Positions 51,316-60,544 of a stretch of 64,000 nucleotides of DNA are shown in pieces (within the stretch, counting starts at the first letter, position 1; each line of letters starts with the position of its first letter). Origin of the DNA: an uncultured delta proteobacterium (GTDB lineage: Bacteria > Myxococcota > Myxococcia > Myxococcales > 40CM-4-68-19); NCBI GenBank assembly GCA_903911145.1, contig CAIWCD010000015.1:1-64000 (forward strand), written 5' to 3'. The notes beneath the pieces were generated by a model. It saw nothing but the letters and a program-made list of their open reading frames with translations, was not told where the DNA came from and did not search any database. The translations under genes and the position numbers were made by a program.

Positions 51316-52680
51316 CTAGAAGTGCTTGATGATCGCGTCGCCGAACTCCGAGCACTTCACTTCCTTCACGCCCGAGGCTCCCTCGGCCGTCATCAGGCGC
51401 GCGAAGTCGTACGTGACGGTCTTCGCCGCGATCGCGCCGTCCATGCCCTTGATGATCAGGTCGGCCGCCTCGTTCCAGCCGAGGTGGCGCAGCATCATCT
51501 CGCCGCTCAGGATCACCGAGCCCGGGTTGACCTTGTCGAGGTCGGCATACTTCGGCGCGGTGCCGTGCGTCGCCTCGAAGACGGCGTGGCCCGTGACGTA
51601 GTTGGTGTTGCCGCCGGGCGCGATGCCGATGCCGCCGACCTGCGCCGCGAGCGCGTCGGAGAGATAGTCACCGTTGAGGTTCAGCGTCGCGATGACGGAG
51701 AACTCCTCGGGCCGCGTCAGCACTTGCTGCAGCGTGATGTCGGCGATCGAGTCCTTGATGATGATGTCGTGCGGAACGATCGTGCCCATCGCCGTCTTCG
51801 TTCCTGCCGAGATCTTGCACCAGGGCCCGCCGTCGATCTCGACTGCGCCGAAGTACTTCTTCGCCGTGCCGTAGCCCCAGTCGCGGAACGCGCCCTCGGT
51901 GAACTTCATGATGTTGCCCTTGTGCACGATGTTGACGCTCGGCTTCTTCGCCGAGATCGCGTAGCTGATCGCGCTGTGCACGAGTCGCTCGGTGCCGAGG
52001 CGGCTGACGGCCTTGAGACCGACGCCGACTTCGACGACCACGTCCTCATGCGGCGCGCCGATTGCCTCGAGCTGCTTCTGCCAGCCCGCCGATGCCTCCT
52101 GCGTACCGAAGCGGACCTTCGTGTAGTCCTTCGGGAACTCCTTGGCGAAGAAGTCGAGAACCTTCTTCGCATCCGGTGTCCCGGCCGCGTACTCGATGCC
52201 GGCATAGATGTCTTCGGTGTTCTCGCGGAAGATCACCATGTCGACCTTGTCCGGGCGCTTCACCGGCGAGGGCACGCCCTTGAACCAGCGCACGGGACGC
52301 AGGCAGACGTAGAGATCGAGCTTCTGGCGCAGCTCCACATTGAGCGAGCGGATTCCGCCGCCGACGGGCGTGGTCAGCGGCCCCTTGATGCCGACGACGT
52401 ACTTGCGGAACGCGTCGATCGTCTCGCTCGGCAGCCAGGTGTCGAACATCTTCTTCGCCTTCTCGCCGGCGAAGACTTCCATCCAAGCAATCTGCTTCTT
52501 GCCGCCGTAGGCCTTCGCGACCGCCGCGTCGAGCACGCGCTGGCTCGCGCGCCAGATGTCAGGCCCCGTGCCGTCGCCCTCGATGAACGGGAGGATCGGA
52601 TGGTCGGGAACCTTGAGCTGACCATTCGCGAACGTGACGGGCTCTCCGTGTGCGGGGATCTGCGGTGCGGCGCTGGCCAT
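51316..52680 (-). CDS. icd: Isocitrate dehydrogenase, NADP type
   Basis: A 454-residue homodimeric-type isocitrate dehydrogenase that makes 2-oxoglutarate. [12 protein letters not shown] near 32-43 opens the fold; [18 protein letters not shown] with Ser and Arg near 112-128 binds isocitrate, [15 protein letters not shown] near 148-162 is the family stamp, and [17 protein letters not shown] near 325-341 precedes the cofactor loop [14 protein letters not shown] precedes the ATG. Near-full E. coli-type length, slightly longer. Confidence 0.96.
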   Translation of the reverse strand: MASAAPQIPAHGEPVTFANGQLKVPDHPILPFIEGDGTGPDIWRASQRVLDAAVAKAYGGKKQIAWMEVFAGEKAKKMFDTWLPSETIDAFRKYVVGIKGPLTTPVGGGIRSLNVELRQKLDLYVCLRPVRWFKGVPSPVKRPDKVDMVIFRENTEDIYAGIEYAAGTPDAKKVLDFFAKEFPKDYTKVRFGTQEASAGWQKQLEAIGAPHEDVVVEVGVGLKAVSRLGTERLVHSAISYAISAKKPSVNIVHKGNIMKFTEGAFRDWGYGTAKKYFGAVEIDGGPWCKISAGTKTAMGTIVPHDIIIKDSIADITLQQVLTRPEEFSVIATLNLNGDYLSDALAAQVGGIGIAPGGNTNYVTGHAVFEATHGTAPKYADLDKVNPGSVILSGEMMLRHLGWNEAADLIIKGMDGAIAAKTVTYDFARLMTAEGASGVKEVKCSEFGDAIIKHF

Positions 52681-52802
52681 GCAGTGCTCCTGGTTGTCTG
52701 ATTGGAAAGGGCGCGCATCCTCGCGGAAGCGCTTGGGCGTTTGCAAGCGGGATCACGCGGCGTGCGGCAACTCGACCGGGTGCGCCGCGCGACACTCATC
52801 TT

Positions 52803-54008
52803 TCAGAGTCCCGCGGGCACCTGGCTCAAGTCGAGTTGCACGGCGAGGACGTCGACCGCGAAGTTCGCGCTTTCCGCCTCGATCGTCGTCGGTTCGTGGC
52901 CCAGCGCCTGAACACGCGGATCAAGCACCGAGGTCGACTGGTACGTGATGAGCGCGTGGGTCGCGTCGAGGCCGACGATGCCCGGACTTCCCGTCTCTCC
53001 CTCGCTCTGCGGGAGGTCGGCGATCAGGCTGAGTTGCTGGGCCTGGTCATCGACCTGCCAGAGAGCTGTACGGCCCCGTCCATCGCTGAGCGTGTGACCG
53101 CCGAGAAGGAGCAGCACACCGTCGAACTCGAAGAGAACGGGCGATGCGATCGGAGCCTGCGCGACCGACCAGCAGGTGAAGCTGTAGGGGAGTTGCACCG
53201 CGGTATGGCAGATCGTCTGCTGATCGATGCTCCCGCTCTCAGCGCGCTCAGGTATCGCCAGCCAGAGAGAATTGTCGGCACGCTGGAGCAGGTCGGCCTG
53301 GTGCGCGCCCGGCCCGACCGGAACAGTGATACCGCCGTTGAACGTCTGACCGTCTGTGCTCGCGAACAGAGCGAGGCCGCCAGGCGCGTCGTTGGCGAAG
53401 AGCTCGTCGGCCTTCCACGCCGAAAGCCAGACCGAATCGCTCACTGCACGCGGTCGCCACGCTTCGCTGCCGCTGACGAGGCCTGCGCTCGCGAGCTTGC
53501 TGAACACCGTCCCGTCCGACGACGAGGCGGCAAGCACCTGCGTCTTGTGCTGGTTCGGATCTGTGGGGTCCCACGCGGTGACCGTCGCGCGAAGCTTGTC
53601 CTGATAGACGACCAGTTTCGGCTCGCGCAGGTCCAGACCGGTCGCGCTCAAGACAGCTGTCTTTTTCCACGTCGCACCGCTGTCCGTCGAGGTGACGACG
53701 TAGACGCTGCTGCTCGCAGAGACCGTGTACGCGCTCGAATGGCGGAAGATCGCGAACAGCGCGCCATTGAACGCGACGACGTCGGTGCCGGAATTGTGCG
53801 TGCCGTCGTGGAATACCGTCACGGCGCTCGAGACGTAATTCCCGACTGTCGTGCCTGCGTCGTTGAGCGGGTTGTTGTGGCATGTGCCGCCGCCATCCGG
53901 ATTGCACGGATAGACCTGGCCCTGGCCCGCGCAGCCGATGAGCGCCGTCGCGGCAAGCGCGATCGCTGAACGCAGGAGACGGCGAGCGCTGTGCGGAGTC
54001 AGACGCAT
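52803..54008 (-). CDS. Lipoprotein with Asp-box/sialidase-like repeats
   Basis: A 401-residue predicted lipoprotein: MRLTPHSARRLLRSAIALAA leads to a lipobox ending LIGC. The mature part contains BNR/Asp-box-like phrases STDSGATWKK near 107-116, SSDGTVFSKL near 163 and STDGQTFNG near 215, which suggest a beta-propeller. Sialidase catalytic residues are not evident, so it may only bind glycans or serve as a structural propeller. It is divergent from the zinc-ribbon gene. Confidence 0.8.
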   Translation of the reverse strand: MRLTPHSARRLLRSAIALAATALIGCAGQGQVYPCNPDGGGTCHNNPLNDAGTTVGNYVSSAVTVFHDGTHNSGTDVVAFNGALFAIFRHSSAYTVSASSSVYVVTSTDSGATWKKTAVLSATGLDLREPKLVVYQDKLRATVTAWDPTDPNQHKTQVLAASSSDGTVFSKLASAGLVSGSEAWRPRAVSDSVWLSAWKADELFANDAPGGLALFASTDGQTFNGGITVPVGPGAHQADLLQRADNSLWLAIPERAESGSIDQQTICHTAVQLPYSFTCWSVAQAPIASPVLFEFDGVLLLLGGHTLSDGRGRTALWQVDDQAQQLSLIADLPQSEGETGSPGIVGLDATHALITYQSTSVLDPRVQALGHEPTTIEAESANFAVDVLAVQLDLSQVPAGL

Positions 54009-54117
54009 GGCAGTGGGCCTTTTCGCGTGCGATAGAGGGACCGTCAATCGACGATTGCCCGACGGCCAACCCCGGTTAGAGTGCGCGCTCGAGATGACGC
54101 CGGGAGGGCGTGCACGA

Positions 54118-54462
54118 ATGCAACTCGACCTGAATTGCCAGAAGTGTGAGGAGTCGTTTTCGCTCGAGCTCACGGAGCTGCAGGCGGAACCGGAGATCCG
54201 CTGCCCAGGCTGCAACGCGCGCGCGGCCACAGGGCAGATCGAAACGCTGATTGAAGCGCTCGACGATCTCTTCGCAGCGGTCGCTCCGCTGCGCCGCAAG
54301 TTCCAGGTGACGCTGGAGATCGACAGCGAGGATCTGCCGCCGCCCTACGACGAGGAACCCTCGGTCGGGAAGGCGAAAGTCGCCGACCCCGATGAAGAAG
54401 ATGAGGACGAGGACGAGGCGGACGACGAAGAGGAAGACGACGAGATCGAAGAAGACGCGTAA
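54118..54462 (+). CDS. Zinc-ribbon protein with acidic tail
   Basis: A 114-residue protein. An N-terminal ribbon uses CQKC near 7-10 and CPGC near 29-32. A helical segment follows, and the last 30 residues are almost all Asp and Glu. Acidic tails often bind basic proteins or mimic DNA. GGGAGGG lies 9 bases before this ATG; an in-frame ATG at 54094 sits 11 bases after a TTAGAGT box like that of the FmdB gene. The pyk gene starts 9 bases after its stop. Confidence 0.8.
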   Translation: MQLDLNCQKCEESFSLELTELQAEPEIRCPGCNARAATGQIETLIEALDDLFAAVAPLRRKFQVTLEIDSEDLPPPYDEEPSVGKAKVADPDEEDEDEDEADDEEEDDEIEEDA

Positions 54463-54471
54463 GAAGAGCGC

Positions 54472-55881
54472 ATGCGAAAAGCAAAAATCATCTGCACGAT
54501 GGGGCCGGCCTCGCGTGAGGAGCCTGCACTCGGCCGCCTCGTTGCCGCCGGCATGGACGTCGCGCGGCTGAACTTTTCGCACGGCACTCATGAGGATCAT
54601 GCGCGGGCGATCGCGGCGGTGCGTGCGGCCGCGCTGACGGCGGGACGGCCGATCGCGCTGCTCGCGGATCTGCAGGGTCCCAAGATTCGCGTCGGGAAGA
54701 TCGACGGCGGCAAGGTACTGCTCGTCGATGGCAGCGAGGTCACCATCGCCGTCGAGGAGCTCGCGCTCGGCACCGCCGCGCGCTTCTCCTGTTCGTACGT
54801 CGGGCTGCCCAATGACGTCACGCCCGGCGATCCGATTCTGATCAACGACGGCGCGATCCGCCTCGAGGTCCTCCAGGTCCAGGGCAAGGAGGTTCGCTGC
54901 CGCGTCGTTGTCGGCGGGATGCTCTCCGATCACAAAGGGATCAACCTGCCCGGCACCGCGGTGAGCATTCCCGCGCTGACGCCGAAAGATCTCGAGGATC
55001 TTAAATTCGCGCTGGCGCAAGGGGTCGACTTCGTCGCGCTCTCGTTCGTTCGCTCTGCCGACGACATCCGCGAGATCAAGCGCATCACGGGCGACACGCC
55101 GATCATCGCCAAGATCGAGAAGCCGCAGGCGGTCGATCGCATCGACGAGATCGCGCAGATCGCGGACGGCATCATGGTGGCGCGCGGAGACCTTGGCGTC
55201 GAGATGCCGCTCGAGCGCGTCCCGCTGATCCAGAAGATGGCGATCGAGCGCACTGCGGCGCACGGGAAGATCTCGATCGTCGCCACGCAGATGCTCGAGA
55301 GCATGATCGTCGCCTCTTCGCCGACGCGCGCCGAAGTCAGCGACGTGGCCAACGCGATTCTCGACGGCGCGGGCGCGGTGATGCTCTCGGCGGAGACGGC
55401 AACGGGCGCGCATCCCATCGAAGCGGTGCGCACGATGGCGACGATTGTCGAGGAGGTCGAGCGCTCGGCGCGTTTCGCGGCGAGGCCCGTCGCGGAGATC
55501 GAGCGGACCGACTCGAGCTTCGCAACGGCTGTCGCCAAGGCCTGCGCGGCGGCGGCGGGACAGCTCGGCATCGGCACCATCTGCGTCTACACGCGCACGG
55601 GAGAGACCGCGCGGCAGATCGGCGAGTACCGCCCGCAGGCGCGCATCGTCGCCTTCACCGGCAGTGACGCGGCCTATCACCGCATGGCGCTCTATTGGGG
55701 CGTCACCGCGCGCAAGGTGCAGACGCCGTTTGAGGCCACCGACGAGATGATCGCGGCGGTCGCGAAATCGCTGCTCGACTCTGGCGAAGCGATGCGCGGA
55801 GAAGCCGTCGTCATCGCGAGCGCGGTACCGCCGAACCGACCGACGTTCGGCGCGAGCATGATGCAGATCCACCGCTTGTAG
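54472..55881 (+). CDS. pyk: Pyruvate kinase
   Basis: A 469-residue glycolytic enzyme making pyruvate and ATP. AKIICTMGPAS near 4-14 and MDVARLNFSHG near 28-38 hold the substrate Arg and Asn. Lys in IIAKIEKPQAV near 217, IMVARGDLGVEMP near 236-248 and TQMLESM near 274 complete the active site. The C-terminal regulatory domain is present. A perfect 11-bp hairpin follows. Confidence 0.97.
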   Translation: MRKAKIICTMGPASREEPALGRLVAAGMDVARLNFSHGTHEDHARAIAAVRAAALTAGRPIALLADLQGPKIRVGKIDGGKVLLVDGSEVTIAVEELALGTAARFSCSYVGLPNDVTPGDPILINDGAIRLEVLQVQGKEVRCRVVVGGMLSDHKGINLPGTAVSIPALTPKDLEDLKFALAQGVDFVALSFVRSADDIREIKRITGDTPIIAKIEKPQAVDRIDEIAQIADGIMVARGDLGVEMPLERVPLIQKMAIERTAAHGKISIVATQMLESMIVASSPTRAEVSDVANAILDGAGAVMLSAETATGAHPIEAVRTMATIVEEVERSARFAARPVAEIERTDSSFATAVAKACAAAAGQLGIGTICVYTRTGETARQIGEYRPQARIVAFTGSDAAYHRMALYWGVTARKVQTPFEATDEMIAAVAKSLLDSGEAMRGEAVVIASAVPPNRPTFGASMMQIHRL

Positions 55882-55917
55882 TCTGCTGCACAAACGACGA
55901 TCCACCGAGGAGGCGGC

Positions 55918-55957
55918 GGCTTTCCGAGACGACGACTGCTCCTCGGAAAGCCATTTC
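55918..55957. terminator. Hairpin terminator after pyk, shared with the convergent comEA-like gene
   Basis: GGCTTTCCGAG and CTCGGAAAGCC pair perfectly over 11 bases with a 13-base loop. ATTTCT follows on the plus strand. It lies between two convergent genes. Confidence 0.75.
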
Positions 55958-55987
55958 TGACCGGCGGGTCAGGAATTCAATTCCGCG

Positions 55988-56287
55988 CTACTTCACCTTG
56001 TGCGCGATCACCAGCTCCTTGAACTTCGCGTACGTCGCCTTCGGGACAATCTTCTTCTCGACCAGCTCGTCCTTCGCCTTGTACGGACGGCCCGCGACGA
56101 TCTTCTTCGCGTAGGCATCGCCGACGCCCGGGAGCTCCTTGAGCTGATCCTCGGTCGCGGTGTTGAGGTCGAGCTTCTCCGCCTTGGCCGCGGCCGCGAC
56201 CAGCACGCCCGAGCTGGCGAGCGCGCTGCCCGGCACTGCAAACACGAACGCAAGCACAACGGCGACAGCAGCAATGATCTTCTTCAC
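55988..56287 (-). CDS. ComEA-like helix-hairpin-helix protein
   Basis: A 99-residue exported protein. The signal peptide runs to about 25 (VPGSALA). The mature part [20 protein letters not shown] near 39-58 is the helix-hairpin-helix signature, followed by [16 protein letters not shown]. Such proteins bind DNA without sequence specificity, as ComEA does in DNA uptake. No other competence gene is here. GGAGG precedes the GTG start by 5 bases. Confidence 0.9.
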   Translation of the reverse strand: MKKIIAAVAVVLAFVFAVPGSALASSGVLVAAAAKAEKLDLNTATEDQLKELPGVGDAYAKKIVAGRPYKAKDELVEKKIVPKATYAKFKELVIAHKVK

Positions 56288-56343
56288 GTGTCCTCCAGAA
56301 TTGAGTGGTGCGACGCGCGCTCGCATACCACAGCGCCCCTGGA

Positions 56344-57624
56344 TCAGGTGCCTGCGAGCCTGAGCGCTTTGAGGATCGCGGGACGAGAATGCAGGAACGC
56401 CTTCTGATCCACCTCGACCTGCGCCGCATACTTCTCAGCGAAGCCGACTGCCGCGTGCGCCGCTTCGTCAGCGCGAAACGAGCTCGTGTCCAGCAGCGCG
56501 TGCGCACTCGCGCGGCAGAGCAGGCGCGCTGTGACCTCTCCGCATTGGCGCGCGTACGAGACCAACTCGAGATGATCGGCGTCGCCCTTGCCAGTCGAGA
56601 ACCGATCGGTGCCGATCTTCTCCTCCTCTGGCTGAATCTCGCGGCAGAGCGCCGGGACCTTGCCTAGATGGGTCGCGGCGACGAGCGGCCACGGGCTTCC
56701 CTGCAGACGACGAATCGCAGCGGTCTGTGCCCGCGCGCGCTGCTCCGACGGCGCGATTCCACGCGCCTGATCCAGCGCGGACTGGCGCGCCTCCTTGATC
56801 TCGACGATGCGCCGCTCATCACCAGCGCCGCAGAGGACTGAGAAGCGCAGCCGCCCCAGCGAACCCGTACCCTTGAAGCGATACGCCACATCGAGCGGCG
56901 CCCAGGCGTGCTTGAGCGGAACCTTCAGCTGCTTGAGCGACTCGAGATATTCCGCGAAGGCCTTCTCGGCGACGTGCTCCCACGCCTTCGTCGCGCGCGC
57001 GTACTTTCGCGGCTCAGCATCGCAGCCGAACTTCTTGTGGCCACTCTCGGGAGCGGCTTTTGCAATCAACTGCTGCGCGGTGTGCGCGCCATGCTCGTGC
57101 ATCAACTCCTTCACGGGCGACTCGGCCTTGTCGTCGTAGGCCGCGACGGGAAAGCGGCCACCAATGCGGTCGAGCGCATCGGCCCACCCCTTCGCGATCG
57201 CCTTCGCGGCAGCCGCGCGGGACGTGTGCGAGACACCTGGCAGGAGATACGCGCTGGTGCAGAGGCGCTTGAGATCGAAGTCGGCCGGCCCCATCCCGAC
57301 GTCGTCGAAGTCGTTCACGTCGAAGCAGAGCTGTCCGCTCGCACCGCGGTAGACGCCGAAATTCTCCAGATGGAGGTCGCCGACAACCAGCGCTTCAGGA
57401 GCGGCAGCGGTCGCTCCTTTCACGCGATCCTGAAGCAGGTCGCGCGACATCAGATGGAATGTGCCGCGGAAGAATGCGAAGGGGGAGCGAGCGAGCGCGT
57501 CGAACTTGCGCAGCAGTGCCTCGTGCGTCAGGTCGCGACCATCGGCATCGCGCACGCGATGAGATTCATCGGTGAGCGGCTGGTTGTACTCGATGATTTC
57601 GCTGACGACGTCCCGCGATGTCAT
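56344..57624 (-). CDS. DUF2252 protein
   Basis: A 426-residue protein of the DUF2252 family, which has a kinase-like (APH-type) core. [18 protein letters not shown] near 46-63, [14 protein letters not shown] near 81-94 and [21 protein letters not shown] near 100-120 are diagnostic; the HxxN and DxxD-type residues resemble phosphotransferase catalytic loops. GAGGAG precedes the ATG at 57624. Activity unknown. Confidence 0.9.
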   Translation of the reverse strand: MTSRDVVSEIIEYNQPLTDESHRVRDADGRDLTHEALLRKFDALARSPFAFFRGTFHLMSRDLLQDRVKGATAAAPEALVVGDLHLENFGVYRGASGQLCFDVNDFDDVGMGPADFDLKRLCTSAYLLPGVSHTSRAAAAKAIAKGWADALDRIGGRFPVAAYDDKAESPVKELMHEHGAHTAQQLIAKAAPESGHKKFGCDAEPRKYARATKAWEHVAEKAFAEYLESLKQLKVPLKHAWAPLDVAYRFKGTGSLGRLRFSVLCGAGDERRIVEIKEARQSALDQARGIAPSEQRARAQTAAIRRLQGSPWPLVAATHLGKVPALCREIQPEEEKIGTDRFSTGKGDADHLELVSYARQCGEVTARLLCRASAHALLDTSSFRADEAAHAAVGFAEKYAAQVEVDQKAFLHSRPAILKALRLAGT

Positions 57625-57659
57625 GGGAGCTCCTCGACTCACGCAGGTAGCGCGGCCAA

Positions 57660-58868
57660 TCAGGTGAACGATGCGAGGCCCGCCGCGAGCCGTTCGACGC
57701 CGCGGCGAATCTCGTCTTCCGAGGTCGCAAACGAGAGGCGCAGAAAGCCTTCCGCTCCAAACGCGGAACCGGGCACTACAGCGACACCGAAGGTCTCGAG
57801 GAGAATCTCGCTCAGTCGAACGGTGCCGCCGACCTTTTCTCCCTGGTGGGAACGCCCGAGCGCAGACGAGACGTCCGCGAAGACATAGAACGCGCCGTCT
57901 GGCTTTCCTGCGCGGACGCCTGGCACGCGCGAGAAGAGATCGAGCATGAAGTCGCGCCGCTTCTCGAAAGAGACGCGCATCGCCTCGACCGGCTCCTGTG
58001 GGCCGGTGAGCGCCGCGATCGCGGCGTGCTGCGAGAGGCTCGACGGGTTCGACGTCGAGGAGTCCTGCACCTTGTTCATCGCCGCGATGATCGCCTTCGG
58101 GCCGACGGCCCAGCCGAGGCGCAGGCCCGTCATCGCGTAGCTCTTCGAGCAGCCGTGGATGATCACGGTTCGCGGCTGCAACTCGGGCGCGACCTCGAGC
58201 AGCGCAGGCGCGCGCACGCCGCCGTAGACGAGCTTGCTGTAGATGTCGTCGCTGAGCACGATCGCTCTCGGATAGCGCGCGAGCACGTCGGCCACTTCGC
58301 GCAGAGCAGCCGCACTCCAGACCGCGCCAGTGGGGTTCGACGGACTGCCGAGAATCACCACGCGCGTCTTCTCTGTCATCACGCTCGCGAGCGCGGCGCC
58401 CGTGGGCTGCCAGCCATTCGCAGCGCTCATCTTCAGCTCGACAGGTATCGCGCCCGCGAGCTTCACCATGTCGGGATAACTCACCCAGTACGGGTTCGGG
58501 ATGACCGCTTCGTCTCCCTCGTCGAGCAGCGCCTGGCAGGCGTTGTAGAGCGCCTGCTTCGCGCCAGCCGTCGCCTGCACCTGCGCGGGCGTGGCGTCAA
58601 GCTTCGCCTCGGTGCGCGTGAATGCGCAGATCGCTTCGCGCAGTTCGGGCAGTCCAGCGCTCGGCGTGTAGCGCGTCGCGCCCTTGCGCAGCGCGGCCTC
58701 GATCGCCTGCGCGACATGCGCCGGAACAGGAAAATCGGGCTCCCCAACTGAGAGCGATGCGATGTCCTTTCCCTGCCGACGCAACTCTCCCGCTCGGGCG
58801 GCAATCGCCAACGTCGGAGACGGACGAACGGACTGAACACGGCGACTGAACTGGAACTCTTCGCTCAT
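57660..58868 (-). CDS. aspC: Aspartate aminotransferase, class I
   Basis: A 402-residue PLP enzyme. SVGEPDFPVPAHV near 40-52, PNPYWVSYPDM near 124-134, SPSNPTG near 175-181, DDIYSKLVY near 207-215, Lys242 in GCSKSYAMTGLRLGWA and the late FLRLSFATS all fit the 1-beta subgroup of aspartate aminotransferases. The exact amino acid preference cannot be settled by sequence, though aspartate is most likely. Confidence 0.92.
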   Translation of the reverse strand: MSEEFQFSRRVQSVRPSPTLAIAARAGELRRQGKDIASLSVGEPDFPVPAHVAQAIEAALRKGATRYTPSAGLPELREAICAFTRTEAKLDATPAQVQATAGAKQALYNACQALLDEGDEAVIPNPYWVSYPDMVKLAGAIPVELKMSAANGWQPTGAALASVMTEKTRVVILGSPSNPTGAVWSAAALREVADVLARYPRAIVLSDDIYSKLVYGGVRAPALLEVAPELQPRTVIIHGCSKSYAMTGLRLGWAVGPKAIIAAMNKVQDSSTSNPSSLSQHAAIAALTGPQEPVEAMRVSFEKRRDFMLDLFSRVPGVRAGKPDGAFYVFADVSSALGRSHQGEKVGGTVRLSEILLETFGVAVVPGSAFGAEGFLRLSFATSEDEIRRGVERLAAGLASFT

Positions 58869-58917
58869 CGATGCCTCTGGCGGGAGCTGCGGCTGAATGC
58901 GCCGCGATCAAACTACT

Positions 58918-58943
58918 TTGAACACCAATATTTGGAGTGCCAA
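58918..58943. repeat. TTGAACACCAA and TTTGGAGTGCCAA words after coaD
   Basis: TTGAACACCAA (58918-58928) is an exact copy of the word at 41514. TTTGGAGTGCCAA (58931-58943) is a variant of the TTTGAGTGCAA word and directly abuts the coaD stop codon. CCAATATTTGG between them is a near-palindrome. Confidence 0.65.
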
Positions 58944-59453
58944 CTATTTCGTCGAGCCGCCCGGCGCAGCGTTCGAGGCGGCGAACCGGGCCTCGAGCGC
59001 GGCCTGCACCACAGGAGGGACGAGGCCCGAGACGTCTCCGCCGAGGCGAGCCACGTCGCGAACGAATCGGCTGGAGATGTAGAAATATTTTTCACCGGTC
59101 ATCATGAAGAGCGTGTCGATCTGCGGATCGAGCTTGCGGTTCATGTTGGCCATCTGGAATTCGTATTCGAAGTCGCTCACAGCGCGCAGTCCGCGCAGCA
59201 CCGTGCGGACATTCTCCTGCTGGGCGAACTTCACCAGCAGCCCGGAGAACGTCTTCACCGTCACGCGCGGGTCGTTTCCCAGCACCTCGCGCAGAAGCTC
59301 AACCCGCTCTTCGACCGTGAAGAGCGCATCCTTGGCGGGATTCTTGAGCACGGCCACGGTGAGGCCATCGAAGACCTCGAGGCCGCGCTGGATGATCGAG
59401 AGGTGCCCGAGCGTGGGCGGGTCGAACGAGCCGGGGTAGAGAGCGATGCGCAC
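58944..59453 (-). CDS. coaD: Phosphopantetheine adenylyltransferase
   Basis: A 169-residue enzyme of coenzyme A synthesis. [18 protein letters not shown] near 4-21 holds the nucleotide loop and T/HxGH motif, [22 protein letters not shown] near 85-106 is the substrate loop, and [11 protein letters not shown] near 124-134 the second phosphate loop. GTG start. Normal length. Confidence 0.96.
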   Translation of the reverse strand: MRIALYPGSFDPPTLGHLSIIQRGLEVFDGLTVAVLKNPAKDALFTVEERVELLREVLGNDPRVTVKTFSGLLVKFAQQENVRTVLRGLRAVSDFEYEFQMANMNRKLDPQIDTLFMMTGEKYFYISSRFVRDVARLGGDVSGLVPPVVQAALEARFAASNAAPGGSTK

Positions 59454-59506
59454 GGTCGGGGATGCTCGCCCGAGAAGCGCGTGAACGCAATTTCACGAAC
59501 GACAAG

Positions 59507-59535
59507 TTGACGCGCGCCCGCGCCGTTCTTACTGT
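59507..59535 (+). promoter_or_regulatory. Sigma-70 promoter of the 6S RNA
   Basis: TTGACG (59507-59512) and TACTGT (59530-59535) are separated by exactly 17 bases. Transcription should begin near 59542. Confidence 0.75.
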
Positions 59536-59540
59536 TGTCG

Positions 59541-59745
59541 CAGAGGAGAAACAGGGACGTCACCTCGACACTTCCCTGCCTGGTTCGTGATGAGCGGCTG
59601 ACCTCGTGCCCGATAGCTGTCAATCGGGATTTCGATCCGCCCGCGGTGTGCATGCCCTCGAAGCGCGAGCCGAGAGGGAAGCCTGAAGCGGGCAACAGAG
59701 ATCCCACCTGCCTAGCGCAGGGCACCATCCGACGCTGTTCACACG
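59541..59745 (+). ncRNA. ssrS: 6S RNA
   Basis: A gene-free stretch between coaD and ygfA. 6S RNA lies directly upstream of ygfA in many proteobacteria. GCATGCCCTCG (59650-59660) and GAGGGAAGCCT (59674-59684) match the E. coli terminal-loop pattern GCATGCTCGG...GAGAAGCCT. Folding by eye gives an inner stem CCCTC/GAGGG (59655/59674) inside an outer stem GCCCGC/GCGGGC (59639/59688), and a CCCGAT/ATCGGG hairpin (near 59610-59630) in the central-bubble region. A good promoter precedes it. 6S RNA binds the sigma-70 polymerase holoenzyme and damps transcription in slow growth. The exact ends are uncertain. Confidence 0.8.
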
Positions 59746-59766
59746 ACCGAGGCGGGGGCTTTTTTG

Positions 59767-59812
59767 AAGGCGGCGGCAGGCTCAACAAGGGGCTGCCGCC
59801 GCCTTCGTTTTG
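59767..59812 (+). terminator. Intrinsic terminator between 6S RNA and ygfA
   Basis: AAGGCGGCGGCAG and CTGCCGCCGCCTT pair perfectly over 13 bases, followed by CGTTTTG. A run of six Ts also precedes the hairpin (59760-59765). It could end 6S transcripts or attenuate read-through into ygfA. Confidence 0.8.
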
Positions 59813-59861
59813 TTGGCCGCGCACGCGTTGTGGTCATCGAACAGATGGAGACACGAATTCG

Positions 59862-60509
59862 ATGAAGGACCTGGACGTGCCAACGCTGATCGAATCTTCG
59901 GCGCTCGCGGCGGGTGGCCGCGCAGCTACAAAAAAGGCTCTGCGCGCCGCGGTGCGCACGAGGCTGCGCGCTCTCGGTCCCGTCCCGCCAGCGAGTTCTG
60001 CCCAGGCGATCGAACGGCTCATCCAATCTCGCCTTCTCGAGAACGCGACGTGCGTCGCGCTCTTTCGCGCCCTGCCCTCCGAACCCGACATCGGCGCCCT
60101 CGAAGCGATGCTGCTTTCGCGCGGCGTGAGCGTCTGCCTTCCGCTCGTGCACGAAGGCCAGCGCGAACTCACGTTTCACCGCGCGGGCGGCGCGCTCATG
60201 CGAGGACCGCTCGGCATCGAGCAACCGGAGACGGGCCGGGAACGGATCGACGAATCGCAAATCGACGTGTTCGTCGTCCCTGCGCTCGCGCTCGATCTGC
60301 ACGGCAACCGCCTGGGGCATGGTCGAGCGCACTACGACGCGACGCTCGCCGCGGCCCCGCGCGCGCTTCGGATTGGACTCGTCCGCGAAGCAGCGCTTGT
60401 TCCCGAGGTCCCGGTCGGCGAGCATGACGCCCCGCTCGATGCGCTCTGCACCGAAGCGCGGTTCATCTGCTTCACCGAGCGGGCGAAAGCAGCGGCAGCG
60501 CACCGATAG
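59862..60509 (+). CDS. ygfA: 5-formyltetrahydrofolate cyclo-ligase
   Basis: A 215-residue enzyme that turns 5-formyltetrahydrofolate into 5,10-methenyltetrahydrofolate. KKALRAAVRTRLRAL near 24-38 starts the fold; VFVVPALALDLHGNRLGHGRAHYD near 146-169 holds the ATP/folate loop, normally GxGxGYYD. The first 20 residues are an extension. GGAG lies 11 bases before the ATG. It is the usual partner of 6S RNA. The stop is followed at once by a TTTGAGTGCAA word. Confidence 0.93.
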   Translation: MKDLDVPTLIESSALAAGGRAATKKALRAAVRTRLRALGPVPPASSAQAIERLIQSRLLENATCVALFRALPSEPDIGALEAMLLSRGVSVCLPLVHEGQRELTFHRAGGALMRGPLGIEQPETGRERIDESQIDVFVVPALALDLHGNRLGHGRAHYDATLAAAPRALRIGLVREAALVPEVPVGEHDAPLDALCTEARFICFTERAKAAAAHR

Positions 60510-60521
60510 TTTGAGTGCAAC
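60509..60521. repeat. GTTTGAGTGCAAC word after ygfA
   Basis: Begins at the last base of the ygfA TAG stop. The first 12 bases are identical to the left arm of the inverted repeat at 48933. Confidence 0.6.
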
Positions 60522-60544
60522 ATATCTGTGGAGCAATTGAAGAC

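Noticed and set aside
54076-55905. Minus-strand frame of 609 codons
   Set aside because: Antisense to the zinc-ribbon gene and pyk; no protein-like composition.
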